DNA from: Acidithiobacillus ferridurans
GTDB taxonomy: Bacteria; Pseudomonadota; Gammaproteobacteria; Acidithiobacillales; Acidithiobacillaceae
Reading direction: 5' to 3'
Length of the DNA: 64,000 nucleotides
Assembly: GCF_003966655.1 (NCBI RefSeq)
Contig: NZ_AP018795.1
Coordinates: 2,559,501 to 2,623,500 of the forward strand
The notes beneath the pieces were generated by a model. That model saw only the letters and a program-made list of their open reading frames with translations, was not told the origin of the DNA and did not search any database. Shown here in pieces: positions 39,678 to 47,873 of the stretch. How positions within the stretch are numbered: the stretch's first letter is position 1; every line of letters begins with the position of its first letter. The position numbers were made by a program, and so were the translations under genes.

Positions 39678-42666
39678 TTTCGTAGCCGAATTGTAGAGGT
39701 GCAGGCAACGACTGTAGGGTATCGGTGAGTAAATGTTGGATGTCGATACCTATAAACTGGGCAAGGCTCTCACCGGCATCCATGAGACTGCACACTTTGC
39801 GCATCCCAAGGAGCGGGTTCGTGTTAGTTTTAGCAGACAGGCGCCGCATGAATGCATTCCCCGCTTTGAGTTGATCTGCTTCATTAAGTTGTAGGAAGAA
39901 CGGCGGCAAATGGTCGCGTGCCAATGCCGCGTCAAGCAGTTGGCTGCGCCTGAAAACGGCCTTGCCCGGATCCAAATCCGGGTAGATTTCTACGTTCTGG
40001 CAGACGTCAGAAAGTTGCAAGAGTTCAGAATCCACTTCCTCAAACGCAATCTGCACATCCATTGCCGAACCCGCAGCGATGAGCGATGTCTTATTGTTGT
40101 CATTGTTGACAGGCAGGGCATTACATCGCTGAATAATCTGCCAACAGGCTGCCATATCCTCCGCAAGACTATTAAACCGCTGCAACGTAGATTCCCAGAT
40201 TCGCTCTGCCGTACGCAATTCCTGTGTTCTAGTAAAAACTTCACCAGAATTTTCAACATCTGCCTTTTTCCTTTTGATATCATGCAATATGGCATCTTGT
40301 TTTATGGCACCATTCCTGACCTCATCGAATTGGTAGCAAATGTTGCCCAAGTGCGCCGCGAGTGCTGGTATATAATGCGGTTCGGTAACAAACCATCGGC
40401 ACCGGATGCAATTTCTTATCCCACCTGGTACTGGATTGTGGGTCCGCTGGTCGGCATCAGGATTGAAGGCAATGCCTCCGTTATAACATCCACCAACCCT
40501 AAATCCACCCCTGTTTGACGATGAATCGACTTCCGATGTATTCCCTCCAACGAGACACAAGCCATGGTGCATAAGCATCCAGCCGGCCGGATTGCGGTTG
40601 GCTGGATGCTCCGGAACAAGGGTTATAAGGGTCTCGGTGCTATTCCAGATAGCTCGCGTCGTAAGAATTTCATGTTTTTCATTGGCAAGGAATGAAACAA
40701 TGCTTTCTTCCTTCAAAGCGTCAACACGCGACACGGCATCTATCAATGCGTCCTGCATGTACTTAAATCCCGGTTTTGTATAGTAAATGGTCATAATCAG
40801 TCGACTATGCCCCACCAACTTCACGAGAAGATGGAATGGTAAACTACCATCTATCGCTAGTGCCGTGATAAGAGATACGCGCAGACTATGCAGCGGAAAC
40901 AAGGCTAGAGGTGAGCTTCCCGGTTTAGTAACCAATACAATCGGTGACCCATCTGGATGGGTAGTCCCATGTCTAGATAACCTGTTCTGCATTTCTTGCA
41001 GTAGCTTCGCCCATGCAACCCTCATTATGCCATCGGTTATCGGAAGATGGGCTTCACCATACTTTTTTCGTTCGGCAGAACGGAATATGAAATAAGTATC
41101 CGGATAAGATGCCAACTGCATATCGCTCTTGGGTTCTCCAATACATTTTTGAGGAAGGCTACGCCAAGACGTTGGGTGTATAATTGGATTGTATTTTTCC
41201 TGCCAGTTTCGTATTTTTTCTAGCCAATAATGAGGTTGGTCTTGGAGGTCTCCAATGGTTGGCCAAGGAAATTCGTAACCTTTCTGTACGCCGGACTTAA
41301 GAATATCCGCAGTTTTGTTGGTATTGATATACAGCGTTGTTAGCAGTTCTTCCTGACCAATCGGTTCCGTTCGACGTAATACTCCCTGCCTTACAGGGTT
41401 ACGTTTGGTGCCCATAGCCAATGGGGTGGTGTTTTCAATCCACGCTCCAGCAACATATCGCCATGTGTCTGCTTCACCTGAATCCAGCATGCGAACCTGA
41501 AATGTCCGTGGTGGCAATTGAAGCTTTATCAGCAGTGCAACCCACCTGACAGGGCTCCACATTTCCAAGATTGGTTTTACGTTGTGATCAATTGACCTGC
41601 GAATACGCCACACACAATCAGGATCATCTTTGTCGATTTGATCTTCTGTTGTAGAGAACCAGTCATTGGACATACGTTTATCGGGCTCGCCGATTCTTTT
41701 TGCTCCAAGTGCGTTTTGTGCCCAAGTCCAATCCTTAAAGGATGGACCTTGGGCGAGCAGCTTCTTTAAATCAACGATATATCCGTATGGTAATGGAGTA
41801 TTGACAGTTTCATAATGGATAGGGAATCCGTTGGTAGTGATTCTCCGCACTGGATTACGAAATGCTGGTAAAATTATGGGTTTTCCATTGTCATCTCTGT
41901 AGCTATAATATTGTAGTAGTACCCAATCAATAAAGTCATGTATCCGATTGTTGTAAGCCACCCCACCACCTGATTGTGGGCAAGCAGTAGAAAAGAATTC
42001 CGGTACTATACTGTCATGTCTTAATATGGCTTCTGGTTCATAAGGAAGTCCTTTCTTCTGTAAATAATTGGAAAAAAATACAGTTAATGCGGCCATCCTT
42101 AACCCAATGCCTCTTTGCTCACCCTTAAGCCATTCAACGCCAAGTTTTTGCCACCGGATAAATTGTTGATACTCCCGGATCACCCAAGTCAGCTCAAAAT
42201 CTACACGCTTATTGGGAAATGATGGTTTCAGCGCTTTACCCGCAGATTCAGCAGCCTTAAACACGGACCAAACGGTTTTTGGTTTTAGATTTAACTGTCT
42301 ACCTACTGCCGTGTACTTAATCCCACTTTCAATGAGTCCTATGATTTCTTCCTTAATTTCTTCAGAGATTTTTTCATAAGAACGACTATGTCCTATATCC
42401 TTCTTCTGCCAAGCACTGATTAATGACTTCTCAATACCCATCTCTCGACTTACTGAGGCTGCTGTTTGTCCATTTTTTATTTTCTGTAACACATCCTGTG
42501 TTAAACTTTTCGGGTAGTATTTAGTGGTTTTACCTATATGTTTAGTTATTCGGCAGACAGTTGTAGTGCCGATCCCAAGTTTTTCTGCTACACCCCGTTT
42601 TGTATACCCACTGTTAACCAGCTTGATGGCCTTCTGACGTAATTCTTCGTTAATTCTCTTTGCCAT
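39670..42666 (-). CDS. gmtZ: Gamma-mobile-trio integrase-like protein GmtZ
   Basis: A 998-residue protein (start at ATG 42666, MAKRINEELRQKAIKL, with AGGAG before it). The N-terminal 140 residues hold three successive helix-turn-helix units: GYTKRGVAEKLGIGTTTVCR, QTAASVSREMGIEKSLIS and IKYTAVGRQLNLKPKTVW. In the middle there is a tyrosine-recombinase-like core: FPLHSLRVSLITALA (His-x-Leu-Arg) and VGHSRLIMTIYYTK (Gly-His ... Tyr). A cysteine-containing C-terminal region (GGIRNCIRCRWFVTEPHYIP) follows. It overlaps gmtX and follows gmtY by 7 bases. Confidence 0.82.
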   Translation of the reverse strand: MAKRINEELRQKAIKLVNSGYTKRGVAEKLGIGTTTVCRITKHIGKTTKYYPKSLTQDVLQKIKNGQTAASVSREMGIEKSLISAWQKKDIGHSRSYEKISEEIKEEIIGLIESGIKYTAVGRQLNLKPKTVWSVFKAAESAGKALKPSFPNKRVDFELTWVIREYQQFIRWQKLGVEWLKGEQRGIGLRMAALTVFFSNYLQKKGLPYEPEAILRHDSIVPEFFSTACPQSGGGVAYNNRIHDFIDWVLLQYYSYRDDNGKPIILPAFRNPVRRITTNGFPIHYETVNTPLPYGYIVDLKKLLAQGPSFKDWTWAQNALGAKRIGEPDKRMSNDWFSTTEDQIDKDDPDCVWRIRRSIDHNVKPILEMWSPVRWVALLIKLQLPPRTFQVRMLDSGEADTWRYVAGAWIENTTPLAMGTKRNPVRQGVLRRTEPIGQEELLTTLYINTNKTADILKSGVQKGYEFPWPTIGDLQDQPHYWLEKIRNWQEKYNPIIHPTSWRSLPQKCIGEPKSDMQLASYPDTYFIFRSAERKKYGEAHLPITDGIMRVAWAKLLQEMQNRLSRHGTTHPDGSPIVLVTKPGSSPLALFPLHSLRVSLITALAIDGSLPFHLLVKLVGHSRLIMTIYYTKPGFKYMQDALIDAVSRVDALKEESIVSFLANEKHEILTTRAIWNSTETLITLVPEHPANRNPAGWMLMHHGLCLVGGNTSEVDSSSNRGGFRVGGCYNGGIAFNPDADQRTHNPVPGGIRNCIRCRWFVTEPHYIPALAAHLGNICYQFDEVRNGAIKQDAILHDIKRKKADVENSGEVFTRTQELRTAERIWESTLQRFNSLAEDMAACWQIIQRCNALPVNNDNNKTSLIAAGSAMDVQIAFEEVDSELLQLSDVCQNVEIYPDLDPGKAVFRRSQLLDAALARDHLPPFFLQLNEADQLKAGNAFMRRLSAKTNTNPLLGMRKVCSLMDAGESLAQFIGIDIQHLLTDTLQSLPAPLQFGYENA

Positions 42667-42673
42667 AGATCTC

Positions 42674-44059
42674 CTATAACCCAATTTCGTACTGCAACGA
42701 AGACCTAGTTCCTTGCATGCGCCCACTAGCATCTCGCAAAGCTATCAGTGTTTCTCTCATGGTTGCTTGCGTGTAAACGATTTGGCTTTCCTCGGAAGCG
42801 TGATGCATGCAACGTTGGATCAGCAGCGTATCCAGTCCGCCATTTTTGAGCCGCCGTCCATATGCATGACGATGCCCGTGGGGGGTCGTACCGGCTTGCT
42901 TCCGAACAGTAAGCCCTAGACGTTCAACCGCAGCACCGTGCGCTTTAGTAAACTTGTCGATGGTGTACATGGATCCCCGTGGCTCCCGGTAGAGATTTAC
43001 GAATGCGAAAGGATGGTTACGGTCAAGACACGCCACCTGTTCCAGGTATCTCAGCCAGAGATCCTTGAACCATTCTCCAAACCACGGCTGAAACCAATAG
43101 ATAGTCATGTAAAATTTATTATCAAGGCGAGGATTTTTCCATCCTGCCCCTTGGCTACCCAATATTTCCGTCCGTGGAGCCAATGCATATTTTTTAGCTA
43201 GGTACTGAGCTCGATTACTTGTACGGCCCTTATTGGTCTGGTCCGTCCAATCGCTTGGCGCATATCCTTGATGGGGATGATGGACAAGAACTGTGGCGGA
43301 TTTGTTATTCTCAGGGGAAGGAAATACGTCTTGGAGGTAGAGATGAAAAGGTTCACTCACCCGCAATCCGCCTCCATGCAGTAGTAGTGTGATCAACATG
43401 CCCCGATAATCGTGTTTGCCAGCCACCTTGAACCCTCTGAGTAAAAACTCCTCGAAGCGATTATCAGGAAAAGCTGGTGGCTCACTTTTGGCCACGCGCG
43501 GCATCATTTTAGGGCGTGTTCTGTACCCTGTTTGATACGGGCCAGGGTTTGCAGCCCATCCATGGCCAAGGAAAGCCTTCTCGCGGCGGTAAAGGTAAGC
43601 TATTTCATCCATTTTTCGGTCAAAAGCGTCCCCAGCGTATCTCGGATTGATGTTTTCTGCTTCTGGCCGCATTTCACCTAGCCAACCAAAAAGTTCAGAC
43701 AACCGATGTATGATTTCGCCTGCATTATTAATCGAATAGGGCTGCCAGCAAAGGTTGCTAGGATCCAACCCAGTAGTGAGGTCGAAGGTCCCTGAATACA
43801 GTCGCTGGGCAAAGTTCTGGAAAAGACGATAGGAATTTGGTTCTTCTGGATTAGCGTTGACATATCGAAGGAACAAAGTAACAGCCAGCACAACCTTTTT
43901 CATCCAGGAAAGGCTGCGATTGTGGCTACGTGCAAGGCAGTAATCCAACAAAGGCCCCAAGACACCTTCAGGCGTCAGCAATACAGGGAGTTCCATGACC
44001 GCCCCAGTAGTATCAGTCACTATCTTGGCATTTACGCTGACGAAGGTCATCGCTTTCAT
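42674..44059 (-). CDS. gmtY: Gamma-mobile-trio tyrosine recombinase GmtY
   Basis: A 461-residue site-specific recombinase. The catalytic residues of the tyrosine family are visible: the first Arg in LLLHGGGLRVSEPFHL, His-x-x-Arg in TPHGHRHAYGRRLKNGG, and the nucleophilic Tyr in SQIVYTQATMRE. The N-terminal SAM-like region is present. It lies 190 bases from the right end of the island, reads inward, and heads the gmtYZX transcript. It is the likely enzyme for insertion into the nuclease gene. The ATG at 44050 is an alternative start. Confidence 0.87.
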   Translation of the reverse strand: MKAMTFVSVNAKIVTDTTGAVMELPVLLTPEGVLGPLLDYCLARSHNRSLSWMKKVVLAVTLFLRYVNANPEEPNSYRLFQNFAQRLYSGTFDLTTGLDPSNLCWQPYSINNAGEIIHRLSELFGWLGEMRPEAENINPRYAGDAFDRKMDEIAYLYRREKAFLGHGWAANPGPYQTGYRTRPKMMPRVAKSEPPAFPDNRFEEFLLRGFKVAGKHDYRGMLITLLLHGGGLRVSEPFHLYLQDVFPSPENNKSATVLVHHPHQGYAPSDWTDQTNKGRTSNRAQYLAKKYALAPRTEILGSQGAGWKNPRLDNKFYMTIYWFQPWFGEWFKDLWLRYLEQVACLDRNHPFAFVNLYREPRGSMYTIDKFTKAHGAAVERLGLTVRKQAGTTPHGHRHAYGRRLKNGGLDTLLIQRCMHHASEESQIVYTQATMRETLIALRDASGRMQGTRSSLQYEIGL

Positions 44060-44246
44060 GTAAGGCGTCTAAAACGATATTCATTCCTCATGGACATCAA
44101 ACACATCAGAACCACCCCCAAGCATAACATGTACTATGTAGAATAAGATGAATGACGGTGAAGGGCAAGCAAGCATGCTTCATACCTCCCATCGGGCTTC
44201 TCACTTATTGAAATCTCTCTTCTATGTATATTTTCTTGGGGGGGAT

Positions 44247-44249
44247 AAT
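44247..44249. repeat. Island junction repeat, right (AAT)
   Basis: Partner of the AAT at 29539-29541. Joining 29541 to 44250 restores the nuclease gene. Confidence 0.65.
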
Positions 44250-44612
44250 GCGAAAGGCGGACCAATCGAAATTGGATGTGCCTATCTCGCATTCGTGGGT
44301 ATCGCACACGTACTTGGCATGGTCGAAGACGTACCGGCCCGGGGCTGCCTCAAAGCGTGGCGGCGCCCACTGCAATGCAGCACCCGTGGCCTGCACGGCG
44401 CGAACTTCTTTCTGGATCATCCAGGATTTCATGCCGTAGGGGTGCTTGTCGAGAATCACTCGCACCGCCACGCCTCGCGTATGCGCGGCACGCAAAGCGT
44501 TCAGAATAGGCCAACTGGACAGATAGTACACATTCAGGCTGATCTCGCGCCGGGCGCTGGCGATCACCTGAACGATGGGTGTGGGACCGGCATAGGGCTC
44601 TGTGAAAAGCAC
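44247..44612 (-). pseudogene. Phospholipase-D-type nuclease, 5' half (split by GMT island)
   Basis: First half of the PLD-superfamily protein: it starts at GTG 44612 (V/MLFTEPYAGPTPIVQVI), includes ALRAAHTRGVAVRVILD, and its first HxK motif is FDHAKYVCDTHECEIGTSNF. After SAFRI the frame runs into island sequence (IPPKKIYIEERFQ, stop at 44205), so the native part ends about 44247. PLD-type nucleases on conjugative plasmids (Nuc-like) are usually exported and may degrade DNA; no signal peptide is evident from this start. With the 3' half at 29005-29541 it makes one gene. Confidence 0.85.
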
Positions 44613-44624
44613 GAGTGTTTCCTT

Positions 44625-44879
44625 TCAGGATGGGATAGGGATCTGGGTCGGCATTTTCCGGGACTTCCGGATTTCAACTTTGACCGGTGACCGACTGGGA
44701 ACAATACGTTCCTGGACCTGCTCCATGGGCAAATCCAGATCGCGCGGATAATGGAACCGGCCCATGTGCTCACTGGTAACCGGGCAAGCATCCTCACCGC
44801 CGCAACATAATGACCCCGGCTGGTTGACCGGCTCCTGGTTTCGCGGACGCCGCACGCCGTATTGCGGCGCGTGAATCAC
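44625..44879 (-). CDS. Small protein of unknown function upstream of the nuclease gene
   Basis: An 84-residue frame from GTG 44879 (in-frame ATG at 44948 would overlap the preceding gene by 53 bases). It contains CCGGEDACPVTSEHMGRFHY and a basic end. No ribosome site is convincing and no family is recognised, but it ends 12 bases before the nuclease start in the same direction, as expected for an operon neighbour. Confidence 0.4.
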   Translation of the reverse strand: MIHAPQYGVRRPRNQEPVNQPGSLCCGGEDACPVTSEHMGRFHYPRDLDLPMEQVQERIVPSRSPVKVEIRKSRKMPTQIPIPS

Positions 44880-44895
44880 TTTTGTCCAATCCAAA

Positions 44896-45150
44896 TCAAA
44901 GCCCCTTGATATATTTGAGCGAGGTTTCGTGGCACTGCGGGCAGACAAATACCTGCACGACCATCTTTTTCTCGAAGGCCTCCTCCCCGTCGCTGGCCAG
45001 TTGCCCGCCCAACATGGCGGCGCCGGCGCCCAGCACGCCAGTCAAACCACCCATACGGATGCCGTGGGTCCCCATATCCTGCATCTGTGTCTGGCAACAG
45101 GGACACTGCGCCTGCATCGCTTGCTGCTGATTTTCTCCAAATCCAAACAT
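44896..45150 (-). CDS. Small zinc-ribbon-like protein
   Basis: An 84-residue protein with two cysteine pairs, CPCCQTQM near residue 17 and CPQCHETSLKYIKGL at the C-terminus, separated by a Gly/Ala-rich hydrophobic stretch (MGGLTGVLGAGAAMLGG). The arrangement suggests one zinc ribbon built from both ends around a membrane-associated hairpin. ATG at 45150. It is encoded upstream of the split nuclease gene in the same direction. Confidence 0.55.
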   Translation of the reverse strand: MFGFGENQQQAMQAQCPCCQTQMQDMGTHGIRMGGLTGVLGAGAAMLGGQLASDGEEAFEKKMVVQVFVCPQCHETSLKYIKGL

Positions 45151-45345
45151 GATTATTCTCCATTTGAGGCTTACTGTAACGCTTCAATCCTTTGTATAAG
45201 GGATTCGGAAGCTGTGCCAACGTCAAAAATGCACAGAAAACCGGTCGCGTTATATGGCTCTGTTTCCGTCAACGACTGAATAATAGAATGCGCCGACATC
45301 CCGCTAGGGTTGGCCCAAAAACCACATCGTGATGTAGGTTATTAA

Positions 45346-46098
45346 TCATGAATCGCTCCTTTTCAACTGAGAAAGATACTGTCGAATGGCAGGTTCTGGC
45401 TTCCAATAGCCTGGCCCCTTCAACACCTTACCGCGCTCGTCGTAAATCGGTTTCCCGTCCGCGCCAAGTTTGCTGAAATTCGATTCCATAATGATGTTCA
45501 GAATCGCCCAGTAATCAAATCCATCAAAACCTCTGGCTAACGCGGCGAAGCCCGCAACAGCGACTTCAGTGATGGCAATGGGCAAATGCCGTGGGTCGGT
45601 GCTGGTTTCATCCAGATGACGCCGCGCGTGATCGTCTACGACGCGCACGATCATCGCGAGATCCTGACCGGCTTTCTTCTGAGCCACTTCGCTTAACCCT
45701 GCTATCAGCGGATCCAGCACATCCCGTCCGGGCGCGAAGATCAAGTCTGGGAAGGCATCATACTTCAATGCCTCACTGGCACAGTACACCATCAGGTCTC
45801 CAAGCCAGTCGCACAGGGCCGTTTCGTGATCCAATGCATCCGCTCCCAGCAGGATTTCGTGGCTTTCCTCCACCTCCTCACTCAGAATGTTCTGAAACTG
45901 AGCGGGCCGGGCCGCAAATTCGGGGGTATGATCCCACGATTCCTTCCCGACCGGCATCCGATACATGCTATTGAAAGCCCGAATCGCGTTCTCAAATGTT
46001 CCTGCATTTTGCACCTTATCCAACTGAAGCTCCTTTTGCCCGTGATAAAACCCGTTTTCCAACAAAAACAGAACGCTGACGACGACAATAAACGTCAT
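45346..46098 (-). CDS. MazG-like nucleotide pyrophosphohydrolase-type protein with N-terminal membrane segment
   Basis: A 250-residue protein (ATG at 46098, MTFIVVVSVLFLLENGF, a hydrophobic anchor). The middle is MazG/HisE-like: AFNSMYRMPVGKESW, ILSEEVEESHEILLGAD with the paired glutamates, and CDWLGDLMVYCASEALKYD with the later acidic residue. Such all-alpha NTP pyrophosphatases hydrolyse nucleotides, but an N-terminal anchor is unusual. It follows a 38-residue gene under one of the shared promoter-like elements. Function on the element is unknown. Confidence 0.65.
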   Translation of the reverse strand: MTFIVVVSVLFLLENGFYHGQKELQLDKVQNAGTFENAIRAFNSMYRMPVGKESWDHTPEFAARPAQFQNILSEEVEESHEILLGADALDHETALCDWLGDLMVYCASEALKYDAFPDLIFAPGRDVLDPLIAGLSEVAQKKAGQDLAMIVRVVDDHARRHLDETSTDPRHLPIAITEVAVAGFAALARGFDGFDYWAILNIIMESNFSKLGADGKPIYDERGKVLKGPGYWKPEPAIRQYLSQLKRSDS

Positions 46099-46133
46099 CC
46101 CCCACCGGTACAGCAATGCCCGCTGTGCGGGTT

Positions 46134-46250
46134 TTAGCCGATGCCGAACGTCGGCAGATAGCTTTCGACGATCTTCCAGCCATTCAGAGGCGGAATCGGA
46201 TTGTGTGCAGCGTTTTTTTGACTCGCCTGCTGACGCTCCAAAGTTAACAT
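46134..46250 (-). CDS. 38-residue small protein directly behind a shared promoter
   Basis: Encodes a peptide beginning MLTLERQQASQKNAAHN and ending SYLPTFGIG. It has an excellent ribosome site (AAAAGGAG, 8-9 bases from the ATG) and begins 28 bases after the promoter-like element at 46279-46300, which is the same spacing seen for other genes so driven. It ends 36 bases before the MazG-like start. No family recognised. Confidence 0.55.
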   Translation of the reverse strand: MLTLERQQASQKNAAHNPIPPLNGWKIVESYLPTFGIG

Positions 46251-46278
46251 GATGGTGCTCCTTTTGGGTTTCGCGAAT

Positions 46279-46300
46279 GGGTATAGAACAAAGGCGGGTT
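46279..46300 (-). promoter_or_regulatory. Shared promoter-like element (copy 5)
   Basis: In gene direction AACCCGCCTT then TGTTCTATACCC: one base differs from the GATC form. A degenerate backbone palindrome stands 5 bases upstream, the same layout as at 49273-49314. Confidence 0.55.
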
Positions 46301-46305
46301 AGGCC

Positions 46306-46320
46306 GTCTACCGGATAGGC
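46306..46320. repeat. Degenerate backbone palindrome
   Basis: GTCTACCGGATAGGC, two changes from the consensus. It overlaps the stop codon of the HTH gene and lies 5 bases upstream of promoter copy 5. Confidence 0.6.
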
Positions 46321-46619
46321 GATTTTTGAGATTCAGACCAAACTGTTGACTTCCAGCCCCACCGCCCGCCAGCACCATGCCGCTTCTCCCGCTGGAGATA
46401 GCCTGCACGGCTTAATTCAGCCAAAAGATTCCGCAGCTTATCCTGCCCAATCCCCAGTTCCAGCCGCAGATTACCCATCTGAACCTGGCAGTTATTTGGT
46501 CTGCTCAGTAGCCGACACAGCAGGCCAAGCCCTTCAAGGCTCAACCGGCTGTCTCGCAGGGTCTGGATCGGGATGCTTGCCAAACTGGCGGGATTGACCG
46601 TTTCGGTATCATCTGTCAT
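46308..46619 (-). CDS. Helix-turn-helix protein (HTH_36-like)
   Basis: A 103-residue protein from ATG 46619, with GGAGG upstream. The centre, IQTLRDSRLSLEGLGLLCRL, then LRLELGIGQDKLRNLLAELSRAGYLQREK, has the winged-helix pattern found in replication-initiator N-termini and phage replisome proteins (HTH_36 type). It is encoded right after parB, in the same direction, overlapping nothing. It may be a regulator or replication accessory of the backbone. Confidence 0.65.
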   Translation of the reverse strand: MTDDTETVNPASLASIPIQTLRDSRLSLEGLGLLCRLLSRPNNCQVQMGNLRLELGIGQDKLRNLLAELSRAGYLQREKRHGAGGRWGWKSTVWSESQKSPIR

Positions 46620-46663
46620 CCGTGTTGCCTCCGCAATCAGATCGCAAATCGCATAATTTCCCC

Positions 46664-47872
46664 TCAATCACTAAACGCCGATTCCAGCGCCTCGATAATT
46701 TCCGCTGCACCCATAGTTCCGGGCAGGTCGATACCCGCCCTTGCAAAGACCCGTTCCAAAAGGTCGCGCGGCAGCGTCACTGTTACCTGATTCGGAATGG
46801 TGTCCATTACCTGCGCTGAACCTTCCACTTCCGGAACTCCGTTATCTTCATACAGCGGATCGTCGCCGATGTCAGCATCACTATCCGTTTCCGTCAGGTC
46901 AATCGTGGACAACTCCACTTCTTCGCCGTTGACATCAAAAGCCCTCACTTCCTCGTTTTCCTGCTGCATAGTTGTCTCCTGTCTATCTGTATTGGTCTTG
47001 AGGTTTTCGTACTGCTCTTCTTCCCGGTCTACCAGGACACGGGAAAGCGTCTCTCCTGCCTGCAGGCTGGCGCGGATGGCGTCCAGCACGACGCGCTTGT
47101 CCTCGTCCTTCATCCACCCCTTCATCCGGCTGATATCTGTTTGTCCAATGGCTTCCAGCGGTACCCCCAGGTACTCTGCCACCGCCTGCGCCTCCTCGCT
47201 CACGAGAGAAAGCATTTGATGCGCCCACGCCTTGGATCGGCCCAGTCGCCTGCCCAGTTCGGCCAGGCTCGGCTTGGGATCCAGATAATTCATCAACTGC
47301 TTCACGGCCTTGGCCGTATCCAGCGGCGTCATATCGGTTCTGGCCAAATTTTCAACCAGCTGCATTTCCAGCAGGTCCGCGTCTGTTTCGGGCTCCAGAA
47401 TCACCGCCGGAATCCGGGACAGATCATAGCCGCGACGCTGGCAGGTCTGACCGCTGTCTCGCGCGGCTATGGACGCCCGCCAACGCCGTTCACCGGCGAT
47501 AATCCGATACCGGCCCGGCGCCACCGCGCGAACGGCGATGGGCTGCAATACCCCGTGTTGCAGGATGCTGGACATCAGTGATTCCAGGTCGTTGTCGGTG
47601 GCGCCTTGTGCCACCGATTCAACGAAGGTCTTGCGCGGCTGCTCAGGGTCCGGCTCGATCTCCGACAGATCCAGAAGGAACGCCAACCCAGGATCCGCCG
47701 TGACGGAAGATTCCTCGGCGAGTGTAGCCTCTTGTACCACTTCATTCCCAGAATATCGTCTACCGGGTAGACGATCAGCATTGCTTTCCCCTTGGCCGGA
47801 CTCTCCCGACATCTCGGCCAGCGTGCGCTTCATCTCATCAAACAGATTCTCTGACAGGTCTACTTTTGCCAC
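46664..47872 (-). CDS. parB: ParB/KorB-like DNA-binding partition protein
   Basis: A 402-residue ParB-family protein with a GTG start (47872) after GGAGGGG. The catalytic/CTP-binding domain has LDLSEIEPDPEQPRKTF, the ILQHGVLQPIAVRAV box and YRIIAGERRWRASIAA (GERRxRA motif). The helix-turn-helix is in KPSLAELGRRLGRSKAWAHQ. The acidic C-terminal half may dimerise. It follows parA closely. Its coding region itself holds one perfect copy of the 15-bp palindrome (47758-47772), and such sites are scattered over the backbone as KorB operators are in IncP plasmids, so it is the best candidate to bind them. Confidence 0.9.
   Translation of the reverse strand: MAKVDLSENLFDEMKRTLAEMSGESGQGESNADRLPGRRYSGNEVVQEATLAEESSVTADPGLAFLLDLSEIEPDPEQPRKTFVESVAQGATDNDLESLMSSILQHGVLQPIAVRAVAPGRYRIIAGERRWRASIAARDSGQTCQRRGYDLSRIPAVILEPETDADLLEMQLVENLARTDMTPLDTAKAVKQLMNYLDPKPSLAELGRRLGRSKAWAHQMLSLVSEEAQAVAEYLGVPLEAIGQTDISRMKGWMKDEDKRVVLDAIRASLQAGETLSRVLVDREEEQYENLKTNTDRQETTMQQENEEVRAFDVNGEEVELSTIDLTETDSDADIGDDPLYEDNGVPEVEGSAQVMDTIPNQVTVTLPRDLLERVFARAGIDLPGTMGAAEIIEALESAFSD
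47758..47772. repeat. 15-bp palindrome GTCTACCGGGTAGAC (perfect), inside parB
   Basis: Lies about 100 bases into the parB coding sequence. A copy inside the gene of the presumed binding protein could be an autoregulatory or partition site. Confidence 0.85.
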
Positions 47873-47873
47873 T

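Larger units (their letters stand above)
29542..44249. mobile_element. Gamma-mobile-trio (GMT) genomic island, about 14.7 kb
   Basis: Boundaries come from the split nuclease gene on either side. At the right end lie three overlapping leftward genes that match the GMT set in order and size: a tyrosine recombinase (GmtY), a roughly 1000-residue second integrase-like protein (GmtZ) and a 227-residue GmtX. In GMT islands the cargo lies downstream of gmtX, as here, and cargo is usually offensive, defensive or adaptive. The termini show imperfect inverted similarity: TTATTCC, AAAATAG, TACATA and GTGAGTAG from the left end against TTATCCC, AAAATA, TACATA and GTGAGAAG from the right. Cargo is thiol-stress and envelope genes. 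The island is AT-richer than its host backbone. Confidence 0.82.

Noticed and set aside
39670..44059. Reading the three recombinase genes as a Tn554-type TnpABC set
   Set aside because: Sizes (461, 998 and 227 residues) and the triple-HTH N-terminus of the second protein fit gamma-mobile-trio proteins better than the 361, 630 and 125 residues of Tn554.
44896..45279. Rightward frames overlapping the small zinc-ribbon-like gene
   Set aside because: The leftward frame has paired CxxC motifs and a consistent operon position; the rightward ones have neither.
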